Origin: DASRQK01 sp964436635 | GTDB lineage: Bacteria > Bacteroidota > Bacteroidia > Sphingobacteriales > Sphingobacteriaceae | Length of the DNA: 60,698 nucleotides | NCBI GenBank assembly: GCA_964436635.1 | Contig: CAYTDM010000012.1 | Span: forward strand, 1 to 60,698 | Reading direction: 5' to 3' | In this document: positions 25,918-36,300 of the stretch, in pieces | Numbering within the stretch: position 1 is the first letter of the stretch | How the letters are laid out: each line of letters begins with the position of its first letter | Program-made: the position numbers and the translations under genes | The notes under the pieces: model-generated | Told to the model about the DNA's origin: nothing | The model's input: the letters and a program-made list of their open reading frames with translations, nothing else | Databases searched by the model: none

Positions 25918-26470
25918 CTATAGTTCCATTAAATCCAATACTTCGCTTTTATCGATGCTCTTTCTGTTTTTACCCGCTGTTTTGTTTATCGCAGGATGCA
26001 AAACAAAAACCGCGGTTCAGCCGGGCTTAGGCGCTTATGTAACTATTGATGGAACAGACGATGGTTTGGAACACATTCAAACCGAATTTAAGGATGCGTC
26101 AAGGACTTCAGACGGGATTTTGGTGAATTTGTCTTCGGATGTGTTATTTGCCATTAATTCAGCCAATTTAAGTTTGCCCGCAAAAAAAGAACTCGACAAA
26201 GTCGTGAGCCTTCTCAATAAAAACAAATCTCGGAAAATTCAAATTAATGGGCATACGGACTCCACTGGACCGAGTGCGTTCAATCAAACCTTATCGGAAA
26301 ATCGTGCGAAGGCAGTGAAGACCTATTTAGTATCCAAAGGAAGGCAAAGCAGTCAAATAACTACAAAAGGATTCGGTGCCAGCCAACCCATAGCAAGTAA
26401 TCAAACCAATGAAGGTAAACTGAAAAATCGCAGAGTTGAAATTATAATTTTAGATTCACCCCAAAATTGA
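25907..26470 (+). CDS. OmpA-domain lipoprotein
   Basis: 187 residues: a lipoprotein signal with lipobox IAGC (Cys31), a linker, and a C-terminal OmpA-like peptidoglycan-binding domain (INGHTDSTGPSAFNQTLSENRAKAV and GFGASQPIASNQTNEGKLKNRRVEI). It probably tethers the outer membrane to peptidoglycan, like Pal. The ATG at 25907 gives a signal with one lysine before the hydrophobic core; an ATG at 25955 would remove the positively charged n-region, so the first is preferred. The start codon sits in a perfect inverted repeat. It converges on the DUF983 gene across a repeat array. Confidence 0.92.
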   Translation: MQNSYSSIKSNTSLLSMLFLFLPAVLFIAGCKTKTAVQPGLGAYVTIDGTDDGLEHIQTEFKDASRTSDGILVNLSSDVLFAINSANLSLPAKKELDKVVSLLNKNKSRKIQINGHTDSTGPSAFNQTLSENRAKAVKTYLVSKGRQSSQITTKGFGASQPIASNQTNEGKLKNRRVEIIILDSPQN

Positions 26471-26487
26471 ATAAGCGGTTTAGAAAA

Positions 26488-26558
26488 TTTTTCCTGATTT
26501 TTTTCCTGATTTTTTCCTGATTTTTTCCTGTATTTTCCCTGATTTTACCCCTGATTTT
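26488..26558 (-). repeat. Stop-codon-spanning tandem array, about 11 bp x 6
   Basis: On the minus strand six units resembling AAAAATCAGGA occur with periods of 12, 11, 11, 11 and 12 bp. The first unit is the end of the DUF983 coding region (codons N-Q-G), and the TAA stop (26545-26547) lies at the first junction. The array fills most of the gap to the convergent OmpA-like gene. Confidence 0.88.
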
Positions 26559-26991
26559 CTTCTCGTTTACCTGCCAGTGACGGCACAAACTTTAATCCAG
26601 GTGTTAGCCAATACATTAAAATGACTCTTGAATACCGAAAATTAAAGGGCGCTAAAATGATTACAACACCTAATACGACCCCTAAATATAACCAAAACGA
26701 ATCGTCGATCCCAGTTAGGAAGTAGATGCCAAGGCAAGCAGTTACGATTTCTGCTACATTTAACGCATAACTTACAAACATCGCTACATAAAAATAGCCG
26801 GGTTCACGCTCGTAGCGTAGGTTACAGTGGGGACAATTGTCATGCATTTTTTGTCCATTTTTACGGTATAAATTTCCTTGGAAAATCGCACCGGTGCGGC
26901 ATCTTGGACATAAAGCTTTTGCTGCAGCCTGCCCTTCAGACAACACATACCCCTCTTTATTTTGATTAATTTTTTGCTCTGAACCGTTCAT
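26545..26991 (-). CDS. DUF983 family membrane protein with zinc-ribbon
   Basis: 148 residues matching DUF983. Two cysteine pairs, CPRC and CPHC (the first in the ALCPRCRTGAIFQG segment), form a probable zinc ribbon, followed by a GYFYVAMFVSY segment and two transmembrane helices. The function is unknown; in Bacteroidota these are small standalone inner-membrane proteins. The gene starts 92 bp after the AraC-type gene stop on the same strand. Its final codons are the first unit of an 11-bp repeat array that carries on past the stop. Confidence 0.87.
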   Translation of the reverse strand: MNGSEQKINQNKEGYVLSEGQAAAKALCPRCRTGAIFQGNLYRKNGQKMHDNCPHCNLRYEREPGYFYVAMFVSYALNVAEIVTACLGIYFLTGIDDSFWLYLGVVLGVVIILAPFNFRYSRVILMYWLTPGLKFVPSLAGKREENQG

Positions 26992-27083
26992 TTTATTCGT
27001 GTTTATTCCAAAAATAAGTGTTTATATCTAAATTAAAATAAGTACTCTATATCTATTATAGATGTATTCATTATATCATGTAA

Positions 27084-27971
27084 TTACATCAATAAGTGTT
27101 TGATGTGTAAATTTTTAAATTGTTCAGGCGACATGCCTGTGCCATTTTTGAAGAATTTTGAAAAATAGGAGGGGTCGTTGAATTTTACCAGCAGACTTAT
27201 TTCCTTAATTTTTAGGGTAGGGTCGATTAGTAAGCGTTTTATTTCTAAAATAACTCGGTCTCTTATCACTTCCCCAGCCTGTTTTCCTAAATGGGCTTTG
27301 CAAATATTGTTTAAGTGATGAATCGTTATGCCTAACTTTTTAGCATAAAAACTCGGATATTTTTCCTCAAAAAAATGTTCATTAATAGCGTTTATAAATT
27401 GTTGCGCTAACTTTTCTCCCGCACAAACCGCTTGAAAGCTTTTTGAAACTTGGGAGCTGGACGCACTCATTAATTCAAATAAATGCAATAACGGTATTTG
27501 AAATTGAGAAGTGCTGCTCCATGTGTTTTTTAAAGTGCTATTATAGAGGCTGGTTAATAATTCAATGATTGATTTTTGCTGATGCTCAGGTACCTGTATT
27601 ACTTGACTGCTTGGTTTACCATTAAACATTGGGAAGTCATAAATCATGGATGGATGTTTTAGAAAATCAGAAAAATAATCCGCCCCAAAATTAACCACAT
27701 ACCCTGTCGGAATATCCTGAAAATCCCAAGTATGAACTTGTCCCGGCGCCATAAAATACATGGAATAGGGTTTTATGGTAAAATTTGTAAAATCTATACT
27801 ATAGCTACCATCTCCAGAAGTAAACAAGACAAAGTGAAAAAAACTATGTCTATGTGGAAACACCATATCATTATTATCGATGATATACTCGTCAAGTCGT
27901 CTCATATAGAAGTTATAAGAAAGATCTTTAGAGATACAACAATTTTCTATATTAGGGATTGACGTTTCCAT
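27084..27971 (-). CDS. AraC-family transcriptional regulator
   Basis: About 295 residues from the ATG at 27971 (METSIPN). The N-terminal half is a cupin-like sensing domain (HRHSFFHFVLFTSGDGSYSID, then MYFMAPGQVHTW). The C-terminal half has two helix-turn-helix motifs (YAKKLGITIHHLNNICKAHLG, in two parts, and KEISLLVKFNDPSYFSKFFK), as in AraC/XylS activators. A longer open frame to 28028 exists, but a TATCTTTG -7 box at 27980-27987 lies within it, so the inner start is chosen. It is divergent from the tricorn-like protease gene, a possible target. The effector is unknown. Confidence 0.88.
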   Translation of the reverse strand: METSIPNIENCCISKDLSYNFYMRRLDEYIIDNNDMVFPHRHSFFHFVLFTSGDGSYSIDFTNFTIKPYSMYFMAPGQVHTWDFQDIPTGYVVNFGADYFSDFLKHPSMIYDFPMFNGKPSSQVIQVPEHQQKSIIELLTSLYNSTLKNTWSSTSQFQIPLLHLFELMSASSSQVSKSFQAVCAGEKLAQQFINAINEHFFEEKYPSFYAKKLGITIHHLNNICKAHLGKQAGEVIRDRVILEIKRLLIDPTLKIKEISLLVKFNDPSYFSKFFKNGTGMSPEQFKNLHIKHLLM

Positions 27972-27979
27972 TTGTAACA

Positions 27980-27987
27980 CAAAGATA
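27980..27987 (-). promoter_or_regulatory. -7 box for the AraC-type gene
   Basis: TATCTTTG on the minus strand, 8 nt before the chosen ATG. There is no matching -33 TTTG. It implies a very short leader. Confidence 0.4.
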
Positions 27988-28111
27988 CGCAATAAAATTC
28001 TAAATATTATGGTAATAATTGTAAACAATAAAATTTTTATATCCAGTATGACAGAAACTTTGTTATCTTGCCTTGAGATTTCAACTTACAAAATTTACAA
28101 ATTTATAAACC

Positions 28112-31100
28112 ATGGTAAAAAGACTATCGTTGCTATTCCTGGCAATTGCAGGATTCCAATGTGCTTCCATACAGGCTTATGAGAACAGAATGTTCAATAT
28201 GAGTGCTGTGTTTAAGAACGATCACGCGCCTGGTTGGGCCAGGTACCCAGCCATTTCTCCGGATGGAAAATCAATTGCATTTACGTATAAAGGGGACATT
28301 TATGTGGTGCCAACAAATGGAGGGAAGGCACAACGTTTAACCTTTCATGAAGCCCATGATTTTATGCCAGTTTGGAGTAAGGATAGCAAACACATTGCGT
28401 TTTCATCGGACCGTTTTGGAAACTTTGATGTGTATCTTATGGAGGCAACTGGTGGGGAAGCGCAACGCTTGACTTTCCATTCAAATGACGAGTTTCCTTA
28501 CGCTTTCTCGGCAGATGGAAAGCAAGTCGTATTTGGTGGAAATCGTCAAGATTTGGCCACCCATAGACAATACCCAACTGCTTCACAACCTGAGTTATAT
28601 CAAGTGCCAGCAACAGGAGGTAGGGTTCAACAAATCTTAACCGTCCCTGCTGAATATGTGAACCTCAGTGCGGATGGTAAAAAAATGCTTTATCACGATA
28701 AGAAAGGCGGTGAAAATGAGTTTAGAAAGCACCAGAAATCATCTATTGCAAGGGATATTTGGATGTACGAGGCAGGGAGTGGAAAACACACCCAATTAAC
28801 CCAATATTACGGGGAAGATCGTCATCCTGTTTTTTCTCCAGATGGAAAATCATTTTATTATCTAAGTGAAGAAAGCGGCAATTTTAATGTGCATAAAAAG
28901 GCATTGGACGGAGCAGGGGCTGCTTCGCAAATGACGAATTTTAAAACGCATCCTGTCAGATCTTTAAGTAGTTCGAACGATGGAGTTCTTTGCTTTTCTT
29001 ACGATGGCGAGTTATATACATTAAAAGAAGGCGGACAGCCAAGCAAAGTATCCATTGATTTGCGTACGCAATCCATCAATAATTCTGTTTCTTATCTTTC
29101 TATTAATGGTGGAGTACGTGAAATGTCCATCTCCTCCAATGGTAAAGAAATGGCATTTACGGCAAGGGGAGAAGTGTTTGTGACGTCTGTAGACGGTAAA
29201 TTCACTAAACGCTTAACAAATAGTCCAGAACAAGAGAGTTTTGTACAGTTTGCACCAGATGGAAAATCGGTCGTGTATGCGAGTGAGCGCGATGGCCGTT
29301 GGCAAATTTTCAAAGCTGAAAAAGTGCGTGAAGAAGAACCATTCTTTTTTGCGGCAACGCTCATCGACGAAAAACCGTTAGTGAGCAACGAGAAAGATAA
29401 TTACATGCCATTGATCTCACCAGATGGTAATAAACTTGCTTTCATTGAAGACAGAAGATCACTCGTCGTCATGGATTTGAAATCAGGTGTGAAAAAGGTG
29501 TTGCTTACGCCGGAACACTTGTTCCATATGCAAGACGGGGACCAATATTTTACTTGGAGCCCGGATAGTAAATCGTTATTAGCTTCCTACCGACCTACGA
29601 TGGCAAACTCAGAAGTCGTGTTGCTTGATGCGGAAGGTAATAGATCCATGGTGAACTTAACTCAAAGCGGGTATGCGGATCGTGCACCGAAATGGGTGAT
29701 GGGCGGAAAAGCCATTATTTGGTTCAGTAATCGCCACGGAATGAAGAGCCACGCGAACAGCGGCGGGGCCCAATCCGATGTATATGCCTTGTTTTTAACA
29801 AAGGATGCTTGGGAACAATTTAATTTGGATAAGGATGAATATGCATTATTCAAAGAATTAGAAAAAGCAAATAAGCCAGCTACCAGCGCCAATGCTGCAG
29901 GTGCGGATGCGAAAAAAGATGACAAAGCCGGAGCTTCGGCTGCTTCGAAAGTGGAGCCGATTAAGATTGATTGGGACGGATTAGAAGATAGAAAAGCACG
30001 TTTAACCATTCATTCTTCATCTTTGGGAGATGCGGTCATTTCGAAAGACGGTGAGAAATTATTTTACTTAACTCGATTTGAAAGAGGAGCGAATTTGTGG
30101 AGCACAAATTTACGCACTAAAGAAACGAAGATGGAAATCGCATTGGACGCTGGGGGTGGAAGCCTTGTGTGGGATCAAGAGCAAAAGAATCTATTTTTAT
30201 TAAGCGGTGGTAGGGTGACCAAAATCAATCCGGACAATAACCGCAGAGAATCAGTCAGCATTTCTGGAGATATGTTCCTGGACGAACATGCCGAGCGTCT
30301 ACACGCGTTTAATCACGTGTGGATTCGGAATAATAAAGTATTCTATACGCCAGACATGCACGGGGTGGATTGGAACAAGATGAAGACAGAATATGTGAAG
30401 TATTTACCGCACATCGGAAATAATTTTGAGTTCGCTGAAATGTTATCCGAAATGTTAGGAGAGCTGAATGTTTCTCATGCTGGCGCAAGGTATAGCAGTT
30501 CAAAACCGGATGGCGATCAAACTGCGTCATTAGGAATTTTGATGGATTACAGTCATCAAGGTAATGGAATTAAAATCGCTGAAGTGTTAGCAGGCGGACC
30601 ATTAGATAAATCTAATTTGGACATCAAAGCTGGAGACATTATTGAAAGCATTGATGGGGTGGTTATTTCAAAAGATAAAGATGTGGCTCAATACCTGAAT
30701 CGTTTGGAAGGTAAATTTGTTTTATTAGATGTGCTCGACGCAAAAACCAAAACTAAGAAACAATGGACGATTAAACCCATTTCAATAGGCGCAGAAAATC
30801 AGCTTTTATATCGCAGATGGGTGAAATTAAACCAGGAAGAAGTGGAGCGTTTGAGTGGCGGTAAATTAGGATATGTGCACATTTCAGGCATGAACGATGG
30901 TCAATATCGGAATATGTATGATGAAATGATGGGTAAATTTGCGGACAAAGGAGGAGTGATCGTAGATACTCGATTTAATGGCGGTGGTGACTTAGTGTCG
31001 GATTTAGCCATGTTCTTTACTGGAGAGAAGTTCTTAGACTACGCGGTGGCAGATCGTTCAGTAGGGTATGAGCCGACCTTCCGTTGGACGAAACCGACCC

Positions 31101-31408
31101 TGGCCATGTTCAATGAAGCGAATTATAGCGACGGACATTGTTTCTCATGCGGGTATACAGATTTAAATATTGGTAAAACTGTTGGGATGCCGGTTCCAGG
31201 GACTTGTAGTTTTGCTGGATGGGAAGTATTGCCAAATGGAGTTCGTTGGGGAACTGTTCCTGTGAGTGCAAAAAACAAAGCAGGAGAGTGGATGGAGAAC
31301 AACGAAACCAAACCAATGTTCCAAGTGAAGAATCAGCCTGAACTAATTGCGAAAGGAAAAGATCAGCAATTAGAAAAGGCGATCGAAGAATTATTAAAAG
31401 ATATCTAA
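28112..31408 (+). CDS. Tricorn-like protease (beta-propellers, PDZ, S41-type core)
   Basis: 1098 residues with a Sec signal peptide (ending IQAYE). Residues ~35-420 and ~430-760 hold WD40/TolB-like propeller blades (repeats such as AISPDGKSIAF, AFSADGKQVVF). A low-complexity Ala/Lys linker lies near 588-615. A PDZ domain (GPLDKSNLDIKAGDIIESIDG) and the tricorn core follow. Catalytic residues match Thermoplasma tricorn: Ser788-His789 (VSHAG) and Ser1006-Asp1007 (NYSDGH). Probable role: periplasmic breakdown of peptides fed through the propellers. It is divergent from an AraC-type regulator and ends in a strong terminator. Confidence 0.93.
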   Translation: MVKRLSLLFLAIAGFQCASIQAYENRMFNMSAVFKNDHAPGWARYPAISPDGKSIAFTYKGDIYVVPTNGGKAQRLTFHEAHDFMPVWSKDSKHIAFSSDRFGNFDVYLMEATGGEAQRLTFHSNDEFPYAFSADGKQVVFGGNRQDLATHRQYPTASQPELYQVPATGGRVQQILTVPAEYVNLSADGKKMLYHDKKGGENEFRKHQKSSIARDIWMYEAGSGKHTQLTQYYGEDRHPVFSPDGKSFYYLSEESGNFNVHKKALDGAGAASQMTNFKTHPVRSLSSSNDGVLCFSYDGELYTLKEGGQPSKVSIDLRTQSINNSVSYLSINGGVREMSISSNGKEMAFTARGEVFVTSVDGKFTKRLTNSPEQESFVQFAPDGKSVVYASERDGRWQIFKAEKVREEEPFFFAATLIDEKPLVSNEKDNYMPLISPDGNKLAFIEDRRSLVVMDLKSGVKKVLLTPEHLFHMQDGDQYFTWSPDSKSLLASYRPTMANSEVVLLDAEGNRSMVNLTQSGYADRAPKWVMGGKAIIWFSNRHGMKSHANSGGAQSDVYALFLTKDAWEQFNLDKDEYALFKELEKANKPATSANAAGADAKKDDKAGASAASKVEPIKIDWDGLEDRKARLTIHSSSLGDAVISKDGEKLFYLTRFERGANLWSTNLRTKETKMEIALDAGGGSLVWDQEQKNLFLLSGGRVTKINPDNNRRESVSISGDMFLDEHAERLHAFNHVWIRNNKVFYTPDMHGVDWNKMKTEYVKYLPHIGNNFEFAEMLSEMLGELNVSHAGARYSSSKPDGDQTASLGILMDYSHQGNGIKIAEVLAGGPLDKSNLDIKAGDIIESIDGVVISKDKDVAQYLNRLEGKFVLLDVLDAKTKTKKQWTIKPISIGAENQLLYRRWVKLNQEEVERLSGGKLGYVHISGMNDGQYRNMYDEMMGKFADKGGVIVDTRFNGGGDLVSDLAMFFTGEKFLDYAVADRSVGYEPTFRWTKPTLAMFNEANYSDGHCFSCGYTDLNIGKTVGMPVPGTCSFAGWEVLPNGVRWGTVPVSAKNKAGEWMENNETKPMFQVKNQPELIAKGKDQQLEKAIEELLKDI

Positions 31409-31433
31409 ACCTTGGGTGTTTAGGGATTGAATT

Positions 31434-31472
31434 AAAAAGGGGTTGGCAAATTAATTTGCCAGCCCTTTTTTA
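31434..31472. terminator. Terminator after the tricorn-like gene
   Basis: About 12-bp stem (one G.U pair) between 31439 and 31465, with A-rich left and T-rich right flanks. It can also serve the converging acyl-CoA dehydrogenase gene. Confidence 0.9.
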
Positions 31473-31533
31473 AAAATTAACACTTCAGAACCTTAGACAT
31501 GCGCACATCAAGAGGCATTCCAAAACTAAGATC

Positions 31534-32706
31534 TTACTGAAAAGCACTGATTCCAGTCACATCATGACCGGTGATTAATAAGTGAATATCGTGTGTACCT
31601 TCATAGGTTACTACAGATTCTAAATTCATCATATGGCGCATAATCGGGTATTCCCCTGTAATGCCCATTCCGCCCAGCATTTGTCGGGCTTCTCGAGCGA
31701 CATTTAACGCTGTTTCTACACTGTTTCGCTTCGCCATAGAAATTTGCGCAGGCGTGGCGCGATCTTCATTTTTTAAAGTCGCCAATCTCCACACTAATAA
31801 TTGACCCTTTGTAATTTCGGTCACCATTTCAGCTAACTTTTTTTGTTGTAATTGGAATCCACCGATTGGTTTACCAAACTGTTCACGCTCTTTGGAATAG
31901 CGTAAAGCGGTGTCGTAACAATCCATGGCAGCTCCAAGTGCACCCCAAGCAATTCCATAGCGTGCTTGATTCAAACAACTTAATGGTCCCCGCATACTTG
32001 AAACACCGGGTAAAATTTGGCTTTTCGGTACACGAACATTATCGAAAACTAATTCTCCCGTAGCTGAAGCACGCAAACTCCATTTGTTATGGGTTTCTGG
32101 AGTTGTAAATCCTTCCATCCCTCGCTCAAGAATTAAACCCTGGACTTTTCCTTCTGGGTTTTTGGCCCACACCACCGCGATATCCGCAAAAGGTGCATTC
32201 GAAATCCACATCTTTGCACCATTCAGGATCACATGGTCACCATCGTCTTCAAAACGGGTGATCATCCCGGCGGGATTCGATCCGTGATCGGGTTCGGTCA
32301 GCCCAAAGCAGCCTAAATATTCACCAGAAGCTAATTTTGGTAAATACTTTTGCTTTTGTTCCTCACTTCCAAATGCATAAATCGGATACATCACCAAGGA
32401 ACCTTGTACAGACGCGGTAGATCGCAAACCGGAATCTCCACTTTCAAGCTCTTGCATCATGATGCCATACGCTAAATAATCCAATCCAGCTCCTCCGTAT
32501 TGAGGCGGGACAGTTGGCCCAAATAAGCCTAACTGAGCCATTTCTTTCACTAAGTGACGTGGGAATTCCGCCCTTTGTGCATAATCTTCTATAATGGGAG
32601 ATAAGGATTGGTTCACCCACTGACGAACACTGTCGCGAATCATTAAATGTTCTTCGCTGATTAATTCGTCTAATAAATAATAATCAGGAGCTTTATATTG
32701 ACTCAT
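31534..32706 (-). CDS. gcdH: Acyl-CoA dehydrogenase, glutaryl-CoA dehydrogenase-like
   Basis: FAD enzyme of 390 residues. The flavin-contact motif is CFGLTEPDHGSNP, and the C-terminal TYEGTHDIHLLITGHDVTG closely follows human glutaryl-CoA dehydrogenase, including the catalytic glutamate in YEGTHD. The substrate-carboxylate arginine is probably in GLRSTASVQGSLVM. The likely reaction is oxidation and decarboxylation of glutaryl-CoA to crotonyl-CoA in lysine or tryptophan breakdown. No other genes of that pathway are nearby, so specificity is inferred from motif similarity. It is divergent from folB. Confidence 0.88.
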   Translation of the reverse strand: MSQYKAPDYYLLDELISEEHLMIRDSVRQWVNQSLSPIIEDYAQRAEFPRHLVKEMAQLGLFGPTVPPQYGGAGLDYLAYGIMMQELESGDSGLRSTASVQGSLVMYPIYAFGSEEQKQKYLPKLASGEYLGCFGLTEPDHGSNPAGMITRFEDDGDHVILNGAKMWISNAPFADIAVVWAKNPEGKVQGLILERGMEGFTTPETHNKWSLRASATGELVFDNVRVPKSQILPGVSSMRGPLSCLNQARYGIAWGALGAAMDCYDTALRYSKEREQFGKPIGGFQLQQKKLAEMVTEITKGQLLVWRLATLKNEDRATPAQISMAKRNSVETALNVAREARQMLGGMGITGEYPIMRHMMNLESVVTYEGTHDIHLLITGHDVTGISAFQ

Positions 32707-32858
32707 AATTTAGTAATTATTCGATTAAAAACTTGTATTTTGTTTGCTATCGCAAATTCTGTTCAAAAGGTTATTTCGTTCAATTGCAATAATACTCATA
32801 ATATTTGTGAACAGATAAAAATTATCATAGGTTTGTTGTGCTACTGCAAAATTAAAAT

Positions 32859-33251
32859 ATGGTTCATTTAACAAACAGTCGATTGACACAACGCATCACC
32901 CTGCAAGATTTGGAATTCTTTGCCTATCATGGTTGGTATCCCAATGAACAAGAGGAAGGAAATACTTTTTTTGTTACGTTGTCAATCAGTTATATGGTTC
33001 CCGATTTTTTGCCATTAGATGAGCGCGAAGAGCTGTCTAATACTGTCAATTATGAATTTTTATATGAATGTATTGATGTTGAAATGAAAGCGACGAAAAA
33101 ATTGTTGGAAACAGTCTGTCAGAGCATTATCCAAAGAATTCTTCAGCAGTTGCCAAATTTAAGTAGCATTGAAGTGAGCATTTCTAAGAAAAAATTGCCC
33201 TTTGTCGAGCAAGAGCGGTCCACCACGGTTTCGTTACGTTGGGATCAATAA
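32859..33251 (+). CDS. folB: Dihydroneopterin aldolase
   Basis: Folate synthesis enzyme converting dihydroneopterin to 6-hydroxymethyl-dihydropterin and glycolaldehyde. It has 130 residues with the family opening ITLQDLEFFAYHGWYPNEQEEGN and the catalytic lysine region near SKKKLPF. The fold usually forms octamers in the cytosol. It is a single gene, divergent from the acyl-CoA dehydrogenase, with no obvious terminator before the next gene 100 bp on. Confidence 0.93.
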   Translation: MVHLTNSRLTQRITLQDLEFFAYHGWYPNEQEEGNTFFVTLSISYMVPDFLPLDEREELSNTVNYEFLYECIDVEMKATKKLLETVCQSIIQRILQQLPNLSSIEVSISKKKLPFVEQERSTTVSLRWDQ

Positions 33252-33352
33252 AGTGTTAAATTTTTCTAAAGTAATTATTCATTTTTCGAGGTTTGAAACA
33301 TTTTCTGCATATTCGTGGGTATAAAACTATCCAACATATATAGACGAATCGA

Positions 33353-36300
33353 ATGAAATTGCCAAGCGCTCATATAAATCATACACGGATACTCACTCTA
33401 TTTATCCTGTTTTTAGTAGGTTTTCTATTTTATACGCCCTTGCAAGCCCAATATTTTGGACAAAGTAAAATGCGTTATAAAAAATTGGACTTTAAGGTAT
33501 ACGAAACTCCTCATTTTAGGCTGCATTATTATCTGAATAATGACAGCATGATTCGCTGGTTTGCCAAAGAAAGTGAAGTATGGTACGAACTCCATCAACA
33601 GGTATTTCAAGACACATTCTTAAAAAAGAACCCACTAATTTTATATAATAATAGTCCTGAGTTTCAACAAACCACTACAATACAAGGAGAAATTGGTGTG
33701 GGAACAGGAGGGGTGACTGAGGCCTTTAAAAATCGGGTAGTCATGCCGATTGCGCAAATTAATCACCAAACTCGGCACGTGTTAGGGCACGAATTAGTGC
33801 ACGCCTTTCAATATCGAGTTTTGATAGAAGGCGGCGATTCCACCCGCTTAGAAAACATTGCGAATATACCATTGTGGATGGTGGAGGGGATGGCCGAATA
33901 TTTTTCAATTGGAAAAAAAGACGCATTTACGGCCATGTGGATGCGGGATGCCTACCTAAATAACGATTTGCCTTCCTTGCGGGACATGACCGAAAACATG
34001 AATCGTTACTTTCCATATCGTTTTGGTCAAGCGTTTTGGTCGTATGTGGGCTCCACCTATGGGGATACCGTCATTATGCCGCTTTTCAAACAAACGGCCA
34101 TATATGGTTATGAATACGCGGTCAGAAGAGTGTTTGGGTATGATGCTCAAACCTTATCGAACTTATGGAGAAATAGTTTAATACAAGCTTATAAAAACAT
34201 ACCGATAGACACTTCCAAAGCTCCAATAGGCAGACAATTAATTAATTCTCAAAACGCTGGACGCATGAATGTGTCTCCAGCTATTTCACCAGATGGTCAA
34301 TATATTGCTTTCCTGTCTGAACGTGATTTGTTTAGCATTGATTTGTTTTTGGCGGACGCAAAATCTGGAAAAGTCATTCGGAAACTGGCAAGTCGACTCA
34401 CGAATGCAGATATAGATGAATTTAGTTTTCTGGAATCTGCCGGAACCTTCTCTCCGGATAGCAGGAAATTTGCTTTTAGTGTGTTTAGTAAGGGTAAAAG
34501 CAAGTTGATGATCGTGGATGTGGTGAACGGTAAAACCCTATCTGTGGAAGAAATGGGAGACATTACAGAGTTTACGAACATTACTTGGGGTCCGGATGGC
34601 CAGCACGTGGCGTTTTCAGGATTACATAATGGACACAGCGATATTTACTTATATGATTTAGAAAATAAAGTCCTTACCCAATTAACCAACGATTGGTATT
34701 CAGATTTTCAACCCAGTTTTTCACGCGATGGTAAACGGATTGTGTTCAGTACGGATCGTTTGGCCTTGCAAGGAAACCCAAGCGGCGTTGAAATTCCTAT
34801 GAATTTAGCCATCATTGATTTGGCCACCCGAAAAATTGAAAATTTAAACTTTTTTGAAGGAGCCAATAATCTGAATCCTGTGTTCTCATCAGACGATTCG
34901 GAATTATACTTTTTGTCGAATCGAGATGGGTTTAGAAACATGTATCGCTATACTTTTTCTAACAACAAACTTGAACGGATGACGGAGTATTTTACTGGAA
35001 TTAGTGGGATAACGGAATACTCTCCAGCCTTAAGTGTTTCTATGAACGATGACATTGTCTATTCCTATTATCGCTCGAATGCCTATACCATCTATAATGC
35101 AAAGGCGAGCGAATTTGAAGGCATAGAGATCGATCCATTTGATGTGAATTTTGAGGCGGCATTATTACCACCTCCTGTCACCTTAGGCGTGGATGTAGTG
35201 AACACAAACTTGCGTAACTTTAATCGTTTTAGAAGGATTGATGGAAACCAAATCGTTCATTCTGCTTACAAGCCAGGATTTAAACTGGATTACCTGGCCA
35301 ATAGTGGGGTAGGAATGAGTGTAGGTAGTCGTTATGGAGCTGGTATTTCCAGTGGTATTCAAGGGATGTTCTCGGACATCTTGGGTCACAATCAAATTTT
35401 TGCAGCAGTCAATGTGAATGGGGAGATTTATGACTTTGGAGGTCAGGTGGCGTATATTAATCAACAAAGTAGGATTAATTGGGGAGGGGCAGTTTCTCAT
35501 ATACCTTATGTTTCAGGGTTCTCTGTGTACGATACCAGGGATATCGGTACTGGCATGGTCGAACCCGTTTTAGATACCTATATGGTGAGGACTTTCCAAC
35601 AACAAGTTGAAGGATTTGGTTCGTATCCATTCACGAGAAATCATCGTTTTGAAGTTGGTGCTGCGATTGCGCGGTACAGTTATCGAGTGGATCGCTGGTG
35701 GCAAAGTTATTATTCTGGCTATACTGGTAGGGATAAAGTTTCTAATGAAGATGCTCAAAACATCGGATTAGGTAATTTGCAAGCCTTCTCTGTCCAACAA
35801 ATTAATTCAGCATTTGTCGGGGATAATGCCGTGTTTGGAATAACTTCACCTTTGCAGGGATATCGTTATCGAGTGGGAGTAGAACAGTATTTTGGAGATT
35901 ATAATTTCACTGCTTATACCGTTGATTTAAGAAAGTACAATCGCTATAAACCAGTTACTTTGGCCGCAAGAGCATATACGTATATGCGTGCTGGTGAGAA
36001 TGAAAATGCATTGTACCCAATGTTCTTAGGATATCCATATTTAGTGAGGGGGTATGAAAGTGCAGGCATGCGAAATAATGTCGGCGGTTTAAGTCTTCAA
36101 AAATTAATGGGTTCGCGCGTTGCAGTCTTTAACTTTGAAGTGCGTCTTCCATTTACTGGTCCGGAAAAATTAGCGGTATTTAAATCGGGCATGTTGTTCT
36201 CCGATTTAAACTTTTTCTTTGATGCCGGATTGGCGTGGAACAGCGGAAGTGATGTTAAGTTTAAAGGAAGCATTGATCAGATAGGTTGGGAAACCATCGA

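Noticed and set aside
27078..27089. 12-bp palindrome ATGTAATTACAT over the AraC-gene stop
   Set aside because: AT-rich, single occurrence, overlapping coding sequence; no partner site or promoter makes it a convincing operator.
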